Shown piece after piece: positions 1 to 9,899 of a stretch of DNA of 64,000 bases. Position 1 is the first letter of the stretch. The number at the start of each line of letters is the position of its first letter. This stretch comes from Caldilineaceae bacterium. Lineage in GTDB: Bacteria > Chloroflexota > Anaerolineae > Caldilineales > Caldilineaceae. The stretch is taken from positions 248,001 through 312,000 of the forward strand of contig JAJEDI010000055.1 in assembly GCA_022821585.1 (NCBI GenBank), in the 5' to 3' direction. The notes under the pieces were generated by a model, which made no database searches, was not told the DNA's origin, and worked only from the letters and a program-made list of their open reading frames with translations. A program made the translations under genes and the position numbers.

Positions 1-10
1 CCGGGAAAAG

Positions 11-364
11 GTGGCCAAAAGGCAGCTTACGGGAACACTTGACGAACAGTGCAGTTTTCTCTACCAGCTCGCGCAGGAGAAAATGGGGGACGGCAACTAT
101 ACAGGCGCCGTCTATGCACTTAAAGAGATCGTCAGACACAAGCCTGACTATCGCGATGCAGCACAGCTCCTGGAGAAAGCCCGCCGGCACAAGAAGGCGC
201 AGTCATTTCGACTGATCATCTCTCTTGCCGGAGCAGCCCTGTTTGTTGGCATTGGCTCGACAGCAGGAGTACCCAACGATCTGTGGCTGTTCGTCCTGGC
301 ATTTGCCGGCCTGCTTGTCGGGTATGTGTTCGCCAACCTGATTCGACGTCAGGCAACGTCTTAG
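11..364 (+). CDS. small TPR-like two-helix membrane protein, possibly incomplete at the 5' end
   Basis: Hypothetical protein of 117 residues from a GTG codon. Residues about 10-60 look like one or two helical hairpins of the TPR kind (alternating Leu/Ala positions, 'NYTGAVYALKEI'), followed by a basic Arg/Lys patch and two hydrophobic segments at roughly 67-83 and 92-110. It would sit in the membrane with the helical part in the cytoplasm. No stop codon separates the GTG from the window edge, so the true start may lie upstream. It precedes nuoL by 69 bp on the same strand, so it may belong to the complex I operon, but it is not a known Nuo subunit. Function unknown. Confidence 0.6.
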   Translation: MAKRQLTGTLDEQCSFLYQLAQEKMGDGNYTGAVYALKEIVRHKPDYRDAAQLLEKARRHKKAQSFRLIISLAGAALFVGIGSTAGVPNDLWLFVLAFAGLLVGYVFANLIRRQATS

Positions 365-433
365 TCCTGGCAGAGTTTTACTGAACTGACTACGGAAGAC
401 TGTCCGGTTTCCATTTATTCTTGAGGCTCTTTT

Positions 434-2656
434 ATGGAAGGACTATTCAGCGTCACCTGGGTTGTGCCGATTCCCCCCTTCCTGGCATTCCTGGCGATCC
501 TGCTGTTTCTGAATAAGAACAAAAGGGGCAGCGCACTGACCGCGATTGGCTCCGCTCTCCTCAGTTGTGTTTTGGGTTGGGGAATCGCTTTTGCTTCTTT
601 CTTCAGTGACCATTTCGGCGATCACCCGGTTGACGAGGCGATTTACACGATTCCCACGGGCGCTACTGAATTTGTCATCGGCTACGCTGTGGACCCGTCC
701 AATGCCTTGATGCTTTTCATGGTGCCATTTCTGGTGTTGATGATATTCATCTACTCCAGTGGCTACATGAGTTTCCCACACCACCTTAAGGCAGAGCAGT
801 ACCCGACTGCCTACGCGCAGGGCAAAGATCCCCGTTACAGCCGCTTCATGGCCTACATCTGTCTGTTCGCAACAGGCATGCTCGGTCTGGTCGTCGCCAA
901 CAATCTGCTCCAGTTCTTTGTGTTCTGGGAAGTGATGGGACTGTGCAGCTACCTCTTGATCGGCTTCTGGTACGAGAAGGCGTCGGCAAGAGCGGCCGCG
1001 GTTAAAGCGTTCATCACCACCCGCATCGGCGATGCCCTCCTCATGATCGGCCTGATCCTGCTGTACGTCCGCAGCGAGCCGAGCAGCCTGCGCTTCAGCG
1101 AGTTGTTCACCGAGACAAACCTGGATCAGCTCGCACATTCGCTGGTCAACATTCCCCTCTTCGGCGAAGTCCACTGGATTTCCCTGATCGGCGTGCTCAT
1201 CTTCTGCGGCGCAATTGGCAAAAGTGCCCAGTTCCCGCTGCATATCTGGCTGCCGGATGCCATGGAAGGGCCCACACCTGTCAGCGCCATGATCCATGCG
1301 GCGACGATGGTGTCAGCCGGTGTCTTCCTTCTGGTCCGGATGTTCCCGATCTACAATTTTTCTCCCGAAGTCTCCGCTAGCACGCTGCAGTTCGTCGCCT
1401 TCATCGGCGCGTTTACTGCTCTGTTCGCGGCCACAATTGCCGTGGCCCAGTGGGACATCAAACGCGTGCTGGCCTACTCCACGATCTCTCAGTTGGGGTA
1501 TATGGTTGCCGCAATCGGCATGGGTGCATATGTGGCCGCGCTCTTCCACCTGTTGACCCACGCCTTCTTCAAGGCTCTCCTGTTCCTCGGTTCCGGCAGC
1601 GTGATTCACGGCGTGGAACACGGCTACCACCACGCCCATGAGCACGCCCACGACGACCACGGCGAGAGCCACACCGAACATATCGTCCGCCGCGCCGATG
1701 GCGTTCTCGATACCGAAGACGCGCAGGATATGCGCAACATGGGGGGCCTCCTGACCAGAATGCCCCGTACTGGGTGGACCTTCATCATTGGTGGTCTGGC
1801 CCTCTCTGGCTTCCCCCTGGTCACTGCAGGCTTCTGGTCGAAGGATGAAATTCTTGCCTTTGCCTGGGATGGCAGCCACCAGTGGGTATTCTGGACGCTG
1901 GCCCTGGCAGCTTTCCTGACCGCTTTCTATACAATGCGCCAGATCGGGCTGACATTCCTGGGCCGGGCGCGCACTGAAGGAGCCTCGCACGCACCGGAGA
2001 GCGTCGCCAGCATGACGACGCCACTGATACTGATCAGTTTCTTCGCCATCGTCGGCGGATGGGTGGGCATTCCCGATGCATTCCCTGTATTGGGCGGCAT
2101 CGTTCCCAACTGGATCGGGCACTTCCTCGAACCTTACATGAAGTACATGCACCTGTACCCACATCATCCGGACTTCAATTTCGTGCCGCTGGCAGTCTCG
2201 ATAGTGGTCGCGCTTGGCGGCCTCGGAGCAGGCTATCTGGTCTACGGACAGGGGCTTAGGGAAGGTCAGATCGATCCCGTCGCACGTATCCTCGGCCCGA
2301 TATGGTGGATGTGGCACCGCAAATACTGGATAGACGAATTGTACAACGGCACGATCGTGCTTTTCACCATGTGGCTGAGCCGGTTCCTGGCCCTGTTCGA
2401 TCGCGATTGGATTATCGACTGGTTCGTTAACGGCGTAGGCCGCATCGCCATCCGCATCGGCGACCTCTCTGCTGCCTTCGACAGGTTCGTCGTTGACGGC
2501 TTCGTAGATGGCGTCGGCTGGATCTCAGATCAGGCCGGCCACATTGCTCGCCTTCTGCAGGACGGCCGCGTGCAGACCTATCTGCTTTTCGGCATGTTGA
2601 TTCTGGCCGTGTGGCTGTTCTTGAACGTGCTGCCCATGATTCTCACCCTGGTATAA
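434..2656 (+). CDS. nuoL: NADH-quinone oxidoreductase subunit L
   Basis: Large antiporter-like membrane subunit of complex I that carries protons across the membrane during quinone reduction. The 740-residue product has the usual many hydrophobic helices, the conserved block '[19 protein letters not shown]' around residue 260, '[19 protein letters not shown]' near 375-392, and a long C-terminal region with the lateral helix and last membrane helix. ATG 434 has a GAGG ribosome site ten bases upstream. It heads a run nuoL-nuoM-nuoN in the order usual for nuo operons; the other subunits must lie upstream of the window. Odd: the loop after residue 392 carries ten histidines within 25 residues (392-416), described as a separate finding. 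Confidence 0.97.
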   Translation: MEGLFSVTWVVPIPPFLAFLAILLFLNKNKRGSALTAIGSALLSCVLGWGIAFASFFSDHFGDHPVDEAIYTIPTGATEFVIGYAVDPSNALMLFMVPFLVLMIFIYSSGYMSFPHHLKAEQYPTAYAQGKDPRYSRFMAYICLFATGMLGLVVANNLLQFFVFWEVMGLCSYLLIGFWYEKASARAAAVKAFITTRIGDALLMIGLILLYVRSEPSSLRFSELFTETNLDQLAHSLVNIPLFGEVHWISLIGVLIFCGAIGKSAQFPLHIWLPDAMEGPTPVSAMIHAATMVSAGVFLLVRMFPIYNFSPEVSASTLQFVAFIGAFTALFAATIAVAQWDIKRVLAYSTISQLGYMVAAIGMGAYVAALFHLLTHAFFKALLFLGSGSVIHGVEHGYHHAHEHAHDDHGESHTEHIVRRADGVLDTEDAQDMRNMGGLLTRMPRTGWTFIIGGLALSGFPLVTAGFWSKDEILAFAWDGSHQWVFWTLALAAFLTAFYTMRQIGLTFLGRARTEGASHAPESVASMTTPLILISFFAIVGGWVGIPDAFPVLGGIVPNWIGHFLEPYMKYMHLYPHHPDFNFVPLAVSIVVALGGLGAGYLVYGQGLREGQIDPVARILGPIWWMWHRKYWIDELYNGTIVLFTMWLSRFLALFDRDWIIDWFVNGVGRIAIRIGDLSAAFDRFVVDGFVDGVGWISDQAGHIARLLQDGRVQTYLLFGMLILAVWLFLNVLPMILTLV

Positions 2657-2749
2657 GGACCGTCGCCGCTTCGGGGCCATCCATTCGAACGGCAGCCGAA
2701 CCGATGGTCCTGTTATGCCTAAACCTAAACTCTGTTTGGAGACGGCTTC

Positions 2750-4348
2750 ATGGATTCACTTGATTCAATTGTCCTGACAATACTGCTCTTTTGGCCGCTG
2801 GTGGCAGCACTCTTGGTCATACTCCTTGGCCGCAGCGACAGCTTGATCAAGAAGGGCTCGATCTGGGCCAGTCTGCTCCCCCTTGGCCTCAGCATCTATC
2901 TGCTGTTTCAGTACGACTCCGGAACGGGAGGTATGCAGTTTGAGCAGGTCGCCAAGTGGATTCCGCAGCTCAACGCCGGTTACCATCTCGGCGTCGACGG
3001 GCTGAGCGTTCCTCTGATCTTCCTGACCACTTTACTCAGCACCCTGAGCCTTTACTATAGCGCCGGCGTAATCAACGAGCGTGTCAAGGAGTACTTCTTC
3101 CTGATGCACTTGCTGGAATTCAGCATGATCGGCGTCTTTTTGGCCTTGGACTACGTGCTCTTCTACGTCTTTTGGGAGATCAGCCTGGTTCCCATGTACT
3201 TCCTTATCGGAATCTGGGGCGGCGAGAACCGCGGCTACGCGGCAACCAAGTTCTTCATCTATACATTGGTGGGCTCTGTGGCGATGCTGCTGGCGATTCT
3301 GGGGGTCTACTTCGCAACAGGGACCTTCGACATCGTCGAAGCGGCGGCTGCCCAGCCCTTCGCCGGCAACCTGACTCTCGCCAGCTTGGCGTTCTGGGGC
3401 TTCTTCTTTGGATTCGCGTTCAAAGTGCCCAGCTTCCCCTTCCACACCTGGCTACCTGATGCCCATACTGAGGCTCCGACCGCCGGATCGGTCATTCTGG
3501 CCGGTGTCCTGCTGAAGTTGGGCGCCTACGGTATGCTGCGCATCATGTTGCCCAGCTTCCCGGAAGCGTCAGTCTACTGGGCCACCTGGATTGTGGGGCT
3601 CGGCGCAATCGCCATCGTCTACGGTGCTTTCGTATGTGTGGCTCAGACTGACCTGAAGCGCTTGATCGCATACAGTTCCGTCAGTCACATGGGCTACGTG
3701 ATGCTGGGGATCGGAGCCGCGGCCGCGGTAATGACCCCCGACGCTCTGGCCGGCGCCGTCAACCGCTTCGGCCTCAGCGCCCAGGCCATTCAGGACAGCG
3801 CTGCGATGGCTCTCAACGGTGCCGCACTTCAGATGTTCAACCACGGCATCATCACCGGCGCGCTGTTCTTCCTCGTCGGCATCATCTACGAACGGGCCCA
3901 TTCACGCGACCTGTCGAGATTTGGCGGGCTCGCCACCAAAACGCCCCACTTTTATGGCCTGATGTTGACGGCTGCATTCGCCAGTCTGGGGCTTCCCGGT
4001 CTGGCCGGTTTCTGGGCGGAGCTATTCACCTTCCGCGGGGCATTCGCCATCATGCCCTATTGGGCCGCCTTTGGCACGATCGGCATCGTCATCACGGCCG
4101 TCTACATTCTCTATCGCATCATCCAGAACGTCTTCCTGGGCGAGTATGACCCGAGCAAACTCTCACACTGGACAACGGTACAAGGCGAACATGCCGACGG
4201 CCCTACCGACATGGTCGGGTTTGAGAAGGTGACGATGTGGCCGTTGATTGTGGCAATGTTCCTGATCGGAATCTACCCAACGCCTCTGGTGAGCTACTTC
4301 AATCAGTCAGCGCGGGAACTGCTCGCTTTTGTGCAGAATCTCGTCTGA
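2750..4348 (+). CDS. nuoM: NADH-quinone oxidoreductase subunit M
   Basis: Second antiporter-like proton-pumping subunit of complex I (532 residues, normal length). Recognisable blocks are 'GVDGLSVPLIFLTTLL' near residue 83, 'FVFWEISLVPMYFLIGIWGG'-like sequence near 140-160 with the conserved glutamate of the proton path, and 'KVPSFPFHTWLPDAHTEAPT' near 225-243 with its lysine. About fourteen hydrophobic helices. ATG 2750 has GGAG eleven bases upstream. It follows nuoL by 93 bp and precedes nuoN by 94 bp, so the three are probably one transcript. Confidence 0.97.
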   Translation: MDSLDSIVLTILLFWPLVAALLVILLGRSDSLIKKGSIWASLLPLGLSIYLLFQYDSGTGGMQFEQVAKWIPQLNAGYHLGVDGLSVPLIFLTTLLSTLSLYYSAGVINERVKEYFFLMHLLEFSMIGVFLALDYVLFYVFWEISLVPMYFLIGIWGGENRGYAATKFFIYTLVGSVAMLLAILGVYFATGTFDIVEAAAAQPFAGNLTLASLAFWGFFFGFAFKVPSFPFHTWLPDAHTEAPTAGSVILAGVLLKLGAYGMLRIMLPSFPEASVYWATWIVGLGAIAIVYGAFVCVAQTDLKRLIAYSSVSHMGYVMLGIGAAAAVMTPDALAGAVNRFGLSAQAIQDSAAMALNGAALQMFNHGIITGALFFLVGIIYERAHSRDLSRFGGLATKTPHFYGLMLTAAFASLGLPGLAGFWAELFTFRGAFAIMPYWAAFGTIGIVITAVYILYRIIQNVFLGEYDPSKLSHWTTVQGEHADGPTDMVGFEKVTMWPLIVAMFLIGIYPTPLVSYFNQSARELLAFVQNLV

Positions 4349-4442
4349 TCAATGCAGCAACCGGCTGCTTGCTCCCCGTTCATGCTGGACCTGGGCGGTG
4401 GCAAGCAACCGGCAACCGAAACTGTTACATGGAGATTAGTCC

Positions 4443-5948
4443 GTGGGCGACTTAGGATATATCGCACCCGAAATCATACTTCTCATAGGCGGCCTGTTTA
4501 TCTTCTGCCTGGACCTGGCCTACGATCCCGGTGTGGGAAAGAAATCAGGGCTGAGCTACATGGCGTTGTCGGCCCTCTTCCTCACGGCCGCCCTGGTCGC
4601 CGCCGTATTGCAACTGAACATCTCCGACCCGGAAGCCGGGCCGAAGGTGGCCTACTCGATGATGACGATCGACAACTTCGGCAGCTTCATCAAGGTCACC
4701 ATTTTTTCCGGTATGATCCTGACCACGATCGCCGGCGGTCGCTACATGAACCGCCGCTCCGGTAATCAGGGAGAATTTTGGACCTTCTTCCTGATGGTCA
4801 GTCTGGCCATGAGTATTGCCGTCAGCGCCAACAATCTGGTCCTGGTCTATCTCGCCATCGAATTCCTTTCGATAACGAGCTATATGCTGGCCGGATTTTT
4901 GAGGGAGAACCGGCGCAGCAACGAGGCCGGTCTCAAGTACTTCCTATACGGGTCAATCGCTTCGGCGGTAATGCTGTACGGCATAAGCCTGCTTTACGGC
5001 GCGACAGGTTCACTCTACCTTCACGACATTGGCGCCGAATTCTCCGCGATTATCGGTGAAGCCACGGAGGTAAGCGGGCTGGCATTTGCCGCTCTGCCGG
5101 CAATGCTTCTGATTCTGGCGGGACTGGGGTTCAAGGCAAGCCTGGCGCCCTTTTACCAGTGGGCCCCCGACACCTACGACGGCTCGCCCACACCGGTCGC
5201 CACCTATCTATCCACCGCCTCCAAGGCCGCGGCCTTCGCGGTTCTGGCCCGCTTCTTTATCGTGGCCATGGCCTCGTTCGAAGTCAACTGGGTGCCTGTC
5301 CTGGCTGCTTTCAGTATCATCACCATGACGATGGGCAATCTGGCCGCGCTGCGACAGAACAGCGTCAAACGCATGATCGCGTATAGTTCCGTTGCCCAGG
5401 CCGGTTATATCCTGATGGGGTTGGTTGCCGTAACTTCCTCGTCGCCCAGTGCCATGGACGGGCTCAACGGCGTTCTGCTCTATCTGTTCGCCTATCTGTT
5501 TACCAACGTCGGCGCTTTTCTTGTCGTCATGGCGCTCGAAGAAACGGTCGACAGTACCCATATCAGCGCCTACAGGGGTCTGATCAAGCGGGCGCCCTGG
5601 CTGGCCGTCATGTTTACGATCTTCCTGCTCAGCCTGACCGGAATACCACTTACAGGGGGTTTCTTCGGAAAGTTCTACGTCTTCGGTGCCGCCATCCAGC
5701 GTCAGTACTTCTGGCTGGCCGGAATTGGTATGATCAATGCCGGTATCGCCGCCTTCTACTATTTGCGTGTGGTTAGGGAGATGTTCTTTACCAGCGAAGG
5801 CGAGGGCGATATCCTGGATGTGCCGATGGCGTTGCAGACCAGCCTCCTGATCTGCACGATCGCCACGCTCTGGATCGGCGTCTATCCCAGCGCGGTAATT
5901 GACTGGGTTAGCAACGCCTCAGTCCAGTTGCTTTCTGTCGTCCCGTAG
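4443..5948 (+). CDS. nuoN: NADH-quinone oxidoreductase subunit N
   Basis: Third antiporter-like subunit of complex I (501 residues). Diagnostic blocks are 'EFLSITSYMLAGFLRE' near residue 140, 'GFKASLAPFYQWAPDTYDGSPTPV' split around 228-250, and 'KRMIAYSSVAQAGYILMGL' near 309-327. The start is GTG 4443 with GGAG upstream; no ATG in frame fits as well. It is the usual last gene of a nuo operon, and a convergent gene begins only four bases beyond its stop, so transcription should end there. Confidence 0.96.
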   Translation: MGDLGYIAPEIILLIGGLFIFCLDLAYDPGVGKKSGLSYMALSALFLTAALVAAVLQLNISDPEAGPKVAYSMMTIDNFGSFIKVTIFSGMILTTIAGGRYMNRRSGNQGEFWTFFLMVSLAMSIAVSANNLVLVYLAIEFLSITSYMLAGFLRENRRSNEAGLKYFLYGSIASAVMLYGISLLYGATGSLYLHDIGAEFSAIIGEATEVSGLAFAALPAMLLILAGLGFKASLAPFYQWAPDTYDGSPTPVATYLSTASKAAAFAVLARFFIVAMASFEVNWVPVLAAFSIITMTMGNLAALRQNSVKRMIAYSSVAQAGYILMGLVAVTSSSPSAMDGLNGVLLYLFAYLFTNVGAFLVVMALEETVDSTHISAYRGLIKRAPWLAVMFTIFLLSLTGIPLTGGFFGKFYVFGAAIQRQYFWLAGIGMINAGIAAFYYLRVVREMFFTSEGEGDILDVPMALQTSLLICTIATLWIGVYPSAVIDWVSNASVQLLSVVP

Positions 5949-5952
5949 TTAT

Positions 5953-5978
5953 TCAGGGAGTAGGAGCATTCTCCCTGA
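5953..5978. terminator. hairpin between convergent nuoN and aldo/keto reductase genes
   Basis: Perfect 8-bp inverted repeat (tcagggag / ctccctga) with a 10-base loop, placed immediately after the nuoN stop and inside the last codons of the convergent reductase gene. It can act on both strands. There is no long T-run on either side, so a factor-dependent or weak terminator is more likely than a classical intrinsic one. Confidence 0.4.
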
Positions 5979-6975
5979 GCAGCCCCTCGACCTTCAGGTC
6001 ATTCCACAATTCTGCCGGAATTGGCCTCTGGAGCAAGTCGTAGTTCCCCTGTACATGAGCGACTTCGACCGCGCCTGGGATGATGGCCGACACGATCGGG
6101 TTGGCCAGCAGGAATTGCAACGCGGCGCACGGTAGTGGCGTCTGGTGTCGCTTGCAAATCAGCTCGATCCGTTCCGTTCGTTCCATCATCTCCTGCGAGG
6201 CCGGTGCGTAGAAGTACATGGCGCCCGGCACTGCGCCGGTGGCCAGAATCCCCGATGCGAACACCGCTCCGATAATGACGCTGATTCCCCTCTGCTCGCA
6301 CAGGGGGAACTCCTCCTCCAGCATCTCCTGCGTCAGCAGGTTATATCCATAGGCTACCAGAAAAAAGTCCAGGTCCACCAGGTCGAGGAAGCGTGGGATC
6401 ATCCCTAACTCATTGATGCCCGCGCCTACACCCTTGACCAACCCGTGACTGCGCAACTCCTCGAGCGCCCGCCATCCGCTCGTAAACAGCTGATTGAGAT
6501 AGGCGTTTACGCGGGCCTCGGTCTCGTAGAAGTAGAAGTCCAGGTCATGAATTACTAGCAGGTCCACATTGGGTAGGCTGAGCCGCTGCAGGCTGTCCTC
6601 GTAGGAACGCATGATGCCATCATAGCTGTAATCAACCGTGAATTCGAACGGCAGCGCCCCAATGAAGGGACCTGGGTCGAATGTTGCCGGGTCTCGCACC
6701 GGCCGGAATACACGCCCAACTTTAGTGGAGAGAACGAACTCATCACGCGGTTTCTGTCGCAAGAAGTGGCCGACTCGGTGTTCGCTCTTGCCGTTTCCGT
6801 AGAATGGGGACGTATCGAATAAACGTACGCCAACATCCCAGGCGGCCTGTAAAACGCCCTGGGCCGCGTCTTCGTCAAGCATGTCGAACAGATCGCCCAA
6901 CGGCGCCGTTCCCAACCCAAACTCGGTGACCATTATCCCGGTACTGCCAATTTCCCTCTGCGGAATGTTGTTCAT
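5953..6975 (-). CDS. aldo/keto reductase (D-threo-aldose 1-dehydrogenase-like)
   Basis: NAD(P)-dependent oxidoreductase of the aldo/keto reductase superfamily, 340 residues in a TIM barrel. The catalytic tetrad is visible: Asp in 'LFDTSPFYG', Tyr in the same block, Lys in 'LSTKVGR' and His in 'LVIHD'. The pattern 'DTSPFYGNGKSEHRVG' and the C-terminal 'SAIIPGAVEVAHVQGN' resemble bacterial D-threo-aldose/L-fucose dehydrogenases and pyridoxal 4-dehydrogenase, so oxidation of a sugar such as fucose or arabinose to the lactone is the best guess. ATG 6975 has an AGGAGG site. It stands alone, divergent from the methyltransferase gene downstream of 7.2 kb. Confidence 0.88.
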   Translation of the reverse strand: MNNIPQREIGSTGIMVTEFGLGTAPLGDLFDMLDEDAAQGVLQAAWDVGVRLFDTSPFYGNGKSEHRVGHFLRQKPRDEFVLSTKVGRVFRPVRDPATFDPGPFIGALPFEFTVDYSYDGIMRSYEDSLQRLSLPNVDLLVIHDLDFYFYETEARVNAYLNQLFTSGWRALEELRSHGLVKGVGAGINELGMIPRFLDLVDLDFFLVAYGYNLLTQEMLEEEFPLCEQRGISVIIGAVFASGILATGAVPGAMYFYAPASQEMMERTERIELICKRHQTPLPCAALQFLLANPIVSAIIPGAVEVAHVQGNYDLLQRPIPAELWNDLKVEGLLRENAPTP

Positions 6976-7070
6976 CGATCGCCCTCCTCGCGAAAAGTCG
7001 GCCCGAATCAGCGGTACATTCGAAACAAAGGCCCACCCATTTCAGGCAGCATTTCAAATTCTGTCTTGGT

Positions 7071-7100
7071 TTGAAACCAGCACTGCCTGTATGTTACTAT
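7071..7100 (+). promoter_or_regulatory. candidate promoter for the 7214 operon
   Basis: TTGAAA (7071-7076), an 18-base spacer and TACTAT (7095-7100) preceded by TG one base before, making an extended -10. It would give a leader of about 107 bases before the methyltransferase start. Motif matching by eye only. Confidence 0.42.
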
Positions 7101-7213
7101 GAAACTATCTCCTGATACCATTCCGCCCCGAAGGATGGAAATCTGGGCCGCTTTCGCTCACAATAAATGTACTCTTTGCCGCCGAGGCCGCTCAGCCACG
7201 GAGATATCAAATT

Positions 7214-8137
7214 ATGACCACCTCGGAAAGTACACCTCGTAGACGCCTAAAGGATACAAGCAAGACAGCCGTGCTGGTCGCGACCATCCGCGCTGTGCAT
7301 TTGCGCTGGCACGACCCACCTCACATTTTCGAAGACACCTACGCGTTGCAGATGCTGACGCCATTCTGGCATGCGGTCGCAAAGTTCAGGCCGCTCAAGT
7401 GGCTTGTCGGAGACGTGCTATTGGGCGTCTACCGTCCCGTTTACCCGGCAGTCGTACTACGTTCCCGTTATACTGAGGACCAGCTGGTCGAAGCAGTCGA
7501 GTCAGGCACCGAACAGTATGTGATACTCGGCGCGGGGCACGATACTTTCGCACTGCGGCGCAAGGATCTGGCGGACAAAGTGCGCGTCTTTGAAGTGGAT
7601 ACACCGAATACTCAGGACGTAAAGCGACAGAGCATTCTGAAGGCCAACGGGAGCATTCCCGCGAATCTCACCCTTGTACCGGTAAACTTTGAGGTCGACC
7701 GGTTGGATGAAGAACTCGAAAAAGCAGGCTTCGACTCCCAACAACCGGCGTTCTACTCCTGGCTCGGTGTAACGTACTACCTGACGCCTGAGGCAATTCG
7801 CGATACCCTGGACCGGATTGCACAACTGTCTGCACCGGGGAGCCGTATCGTCTTCGACTTTAAAATCGCCAAACACATGATGACCCGGGAATGGAGAACG
7901 CTGTGCGAAAAGATGGAAGGATTCGTGGCGCGCCGGGGTGAGCCCATGCTGACCGACTTTACGCCGCAGTCGCTGAGCGACATGATGGCCCGGCATGGCT
8001 ACACTGAGGTGGAGATGATGCCTCCCGAGGAGCAGCAGAAACGTTACCTGGCTGATCGCACCGACATCGAGCCTACAGCCTTCTTCCACTTTGCCCAGTT
8101 TTCGCTGGAGCCGCCGTCTGAAGAGGATGCGGAGTAA
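7214..8137 (+). CDS. class I SAM-dependent methyltransferase (leucine carboxyl methyltransferase / TIGR00027-like)
   Basis: Predicted methyltransferase of 307 residues resembling the PPM1/LCMT-like family common in soil bacteria. Features are 'SKTAVLVATIRAVH' at the N terminus, the SAM-binding glycine loop 'QYVILGAGHDTFALR' (about residues 97-111), the acidic residue in 'VFEVDTPNTQDVKR' near 128-141 and 'FYSWLGVTYYL' near 180. The methyl acceptor is unknown. It begins a same-strand cluster: the cupin gene starts five bases after its stop, so the two are probably cotranscribed. Confidence 0.85.
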   Translation: MTTSESTPRRRLKDTSKTAVLVATIRAVHLRWHDPPHIFEDTYALQMLTPFWHAVAKFRPLKWLVGDVLLGVYRPVYPAVVLRSRYTEDQLVEAVESGTEQYVILGAGHDTFALRRKDLADKVRVFEVDTPNTQDVKRQSILKANGSIPANLTLVPVNFEVDRLDEELEKAGFDSQQPAFYSWLGVTYYLTPEAIRDTLDRIAQLSAPGSRIVFDFKIAKHMMTREWRTLCEKMEGFVARRGEPMLTDFTPQSLSDMMARHGYTEVEMMPPEEQQKRYLADRTDIEPTAFFHFAQFSLEPPSEEDAE

Positions 8138-8142
8138 CGACT

Positions 8143-8784
8143 ATGGCACGCCCGCCCACGCACCAAGCTGACGAGTGGCTGCTCGACAATGCGCAGATGC
8201 GGCAATTCATCAGTGCGGTGAACACTACGCGGGCCCGCGAGTCGGACCCACGCAAGATCGTAGCTGCAGTCCGTCCGCAGTTCATCGATCTGCTGGCCGA
8301 CCAGGTGTGGCTGCCCCAGAAGTTCCAGCAGCCATCCGCTGACAGCGGTATGGGAGGCGGCATCGGCATGTGGCTGCTCTATCGGGCTGGCGATGGCGGC
8401 TTGGCATTTTCAGCTCTGGTCGTGCCGCCGGGCGCCCAGACTCCCGTACACGACCATCTGGCCTGGGGACTTGTGGGTCTCTACAAGGGCGAGCAGGAAG
8501 AAGAGGTCTTTACCCGCCAGGACGACGGCAGCACTGAATCGCACGCTAAGTTGACCCTCTCGGTGCGCCAAATGCTGCGGCCGGGCGACCTATACGAACT
8601 GTTGCCGGAAAACGACATCCATCGAGTGCGCACAACCAGCCCGGAAACGTCGGTGTCACTACATCTGTTGGGCAATGACAACGGCTGCATCTGGCGCCAC
8701 CGTTTCGACCCGGAAACTGACTCCGCCCAACCATTCCGCTCAGGATGGCTTAATGTGGAGTGCCGTGAAAACGAAACCGGCTGA
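8143..8784 (+). CDS. cysteine-dioxygenase-like cupin protein
   Basis: Small metal-dependent cupin (213 residues) of the predicted cysteine/thiol dioxygenase type. Two histidines of the metal site are in 'PVHDHLAWGLVGLYKGEQEEEVF' (about residues 103 and 105) and the third in 'NDIHRV' near 162; the arrangement H-x-H ... H is that of Fe(II) thiol dioxygenases. A likely role is oxidation of a small thiol or related carboxylate, but the substrate cannot be read from the sequence. It lies five bases after the methyltransferase gene and 158 bases before the aldolase gene, which suggests a shared small-molecule pathway. Confidence 0.75.
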   Translation: MARPPTHQADEWLLDNAQMRQFISAVNTTRARESDPRKIVAAVRPQFIDLLADQVWLPQKFQQPSADSGMGGGIGMWLLYRAGDGGLAFSALVVPPGAQTPVHDHLAWGLVGLYKGEQEEEVFTRQDDGSTESHAKLTLSVRQMLRPGDLYELLPENDIHRVRTTSPETSVSLHLLGNDNGCIWRHRFDPETDSAQPFRSGWLNVECRENETG

Positions 8785-8942
8785 CAGCGAGTCGCTCTGA
8801 AAAGCCTCCTTTTTTCGCACTTCCCATAAGTGAACTGGAGCACGTCCGTCTCATTCGCGCCGCGCGCGAAACACTTCGGCGGCAGACGCAGTTTACATAC
8901 GTCAGGAAGACCTCACTTTCCAGCTCGTACAGGAGATTACCA

Positions 8943-9824
8943 ATGGCCAACCGAGTCAATCGGGCGATCGAACTGTTGGAACAGGGCCAGCCCATCTACT
9001 ACAGCGGTGGGCATACAGGTCACGTGCTCACTCGCGAACAGGGCCGAACTGATGCCGCCATCTGGTCCGACTACATTAACGTGGGCATGGAGCACGGCTC
9101 CTTCAATATGGGAGGCCTGGAAAGTTACATGCAAGGACTTGTGGAAGGCGGACCGACCGCCAGCGGGCACCGCACGCCTACTGTGATCGTCGAGGCCCCG
9201 GTCGAAGGCATGGCGGCCGACATCGTGCGCTACAACGCCTGGCAATTCCGTCAGATTCTGGCGCGAGGCGTCCACGGAATCCTGCTCTGTCAGGCGGAGA
9301 CACCCGAAGCAGTCGCCGCATTTGTCGAGGCCTGCCGTTACCCGATCAACCGTATCGGCGTAGGAGCAGATTTGCAGGCGGGCAGGCGCGGCGTCGGTTC
9401 GGAGCCGACTGCGTCCGCAATCTGGGGTGTCGACTACGCAGACTATCTCGATAAAGCTGACCCCTGGCCCCTCAACCCAGAAGGCGAGCTGCTCCTGGGC
9501 CTTAAAGTCGAGTCGGCAGCCGCCCTGCCGCACATTGAGGAAATCCTGGCCGTCCCTGGAATCGGATTCGCGGAGATGGGGCCTGGCGACCTGAGTATCT
9601 CTCTGGGCTATCGCCGGCGCCCGCCGACTTTCCCTCCCGAAATGCAGGAGGCGAGCGATCGCGTGCAGGCGGCATGTGAGGCCAACGGCGTCGCCTTCCT
9701 CCAGCCGGCCAGCGCTGAGAATGTCGTCCAAAGAATCGATGCCGGCGTGCGTGTGATCGGCGGCCACAACCCGGAGACGGCCCGAATTGGCCGCGCCCAC
9801 ACCAAGCGGCAGATGCCTGTCTGA
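8943..9824 (+). CDS. HpcH/HpaI-family aldolase
   Basis: Class II pyruvate aldolase-like TIM-barrel protein (293 residues). The family blocks are visible: 'IVEAPVEGMAADIVRYNAWQ' near residues 80-100, 'ARGVHGILLCQAET' near 105-119, and the metal-binding segment 'KVESAAALPHIEEILAVPG' with Glu, followed by 'AEMGPGDLSISLG' with Asp. Relatives cleave 4-hydroxy-2-oxo acids such as 2,4-dihydroxyhept-2-ene-dioate to pyruvate or a related ketoacid plus an aldehyde. An AGGAG site precedes ATG 8943. The following gene is an amino-acid binding protein 75 bases on, so catabolism of an imported compound is possible. Confidence 0.85.
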   Translation: MANRVNRAIELLEQGQPIYYSGGHTGHVLTREQGRTDAAIWSDYINVGMEHGSFNMGGLESYMQGLVEGGPTASGHRTPTVIVEAPVEGMAADIVRYNAWQFRQILARGVHGILLCQAETPEAVAAFVEACRYPINRIGVGADLQAGRRGVGSEPTASAIWGVDYADYLDKADPWPLNPEGELLLGLKVESAAALPHIEEILAVPGIGFAEMGPGDLSISLGYRRRPPTFPPEMQEASDRVQAACEANGVAFLQPASAENVVQRIDAGVRVIGGHNPETARIGRAHTKRQMPV

Positions 9825-9899
9825 CACACTACCTTGGAATACGAAAGATTGCTGCCCGTACTTCATCCTCAAGTGTCAAGGAACTGGAATGGAGAATCC

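Noticed and set aside
443-1297. 284-residue open frame on the minus strand inside nuoL
   Set aside because: Lies fully opposite a clear nuoL, has His/Gln/Asp/Glu-rich composition typical of an antisense shadow and no family likeness.
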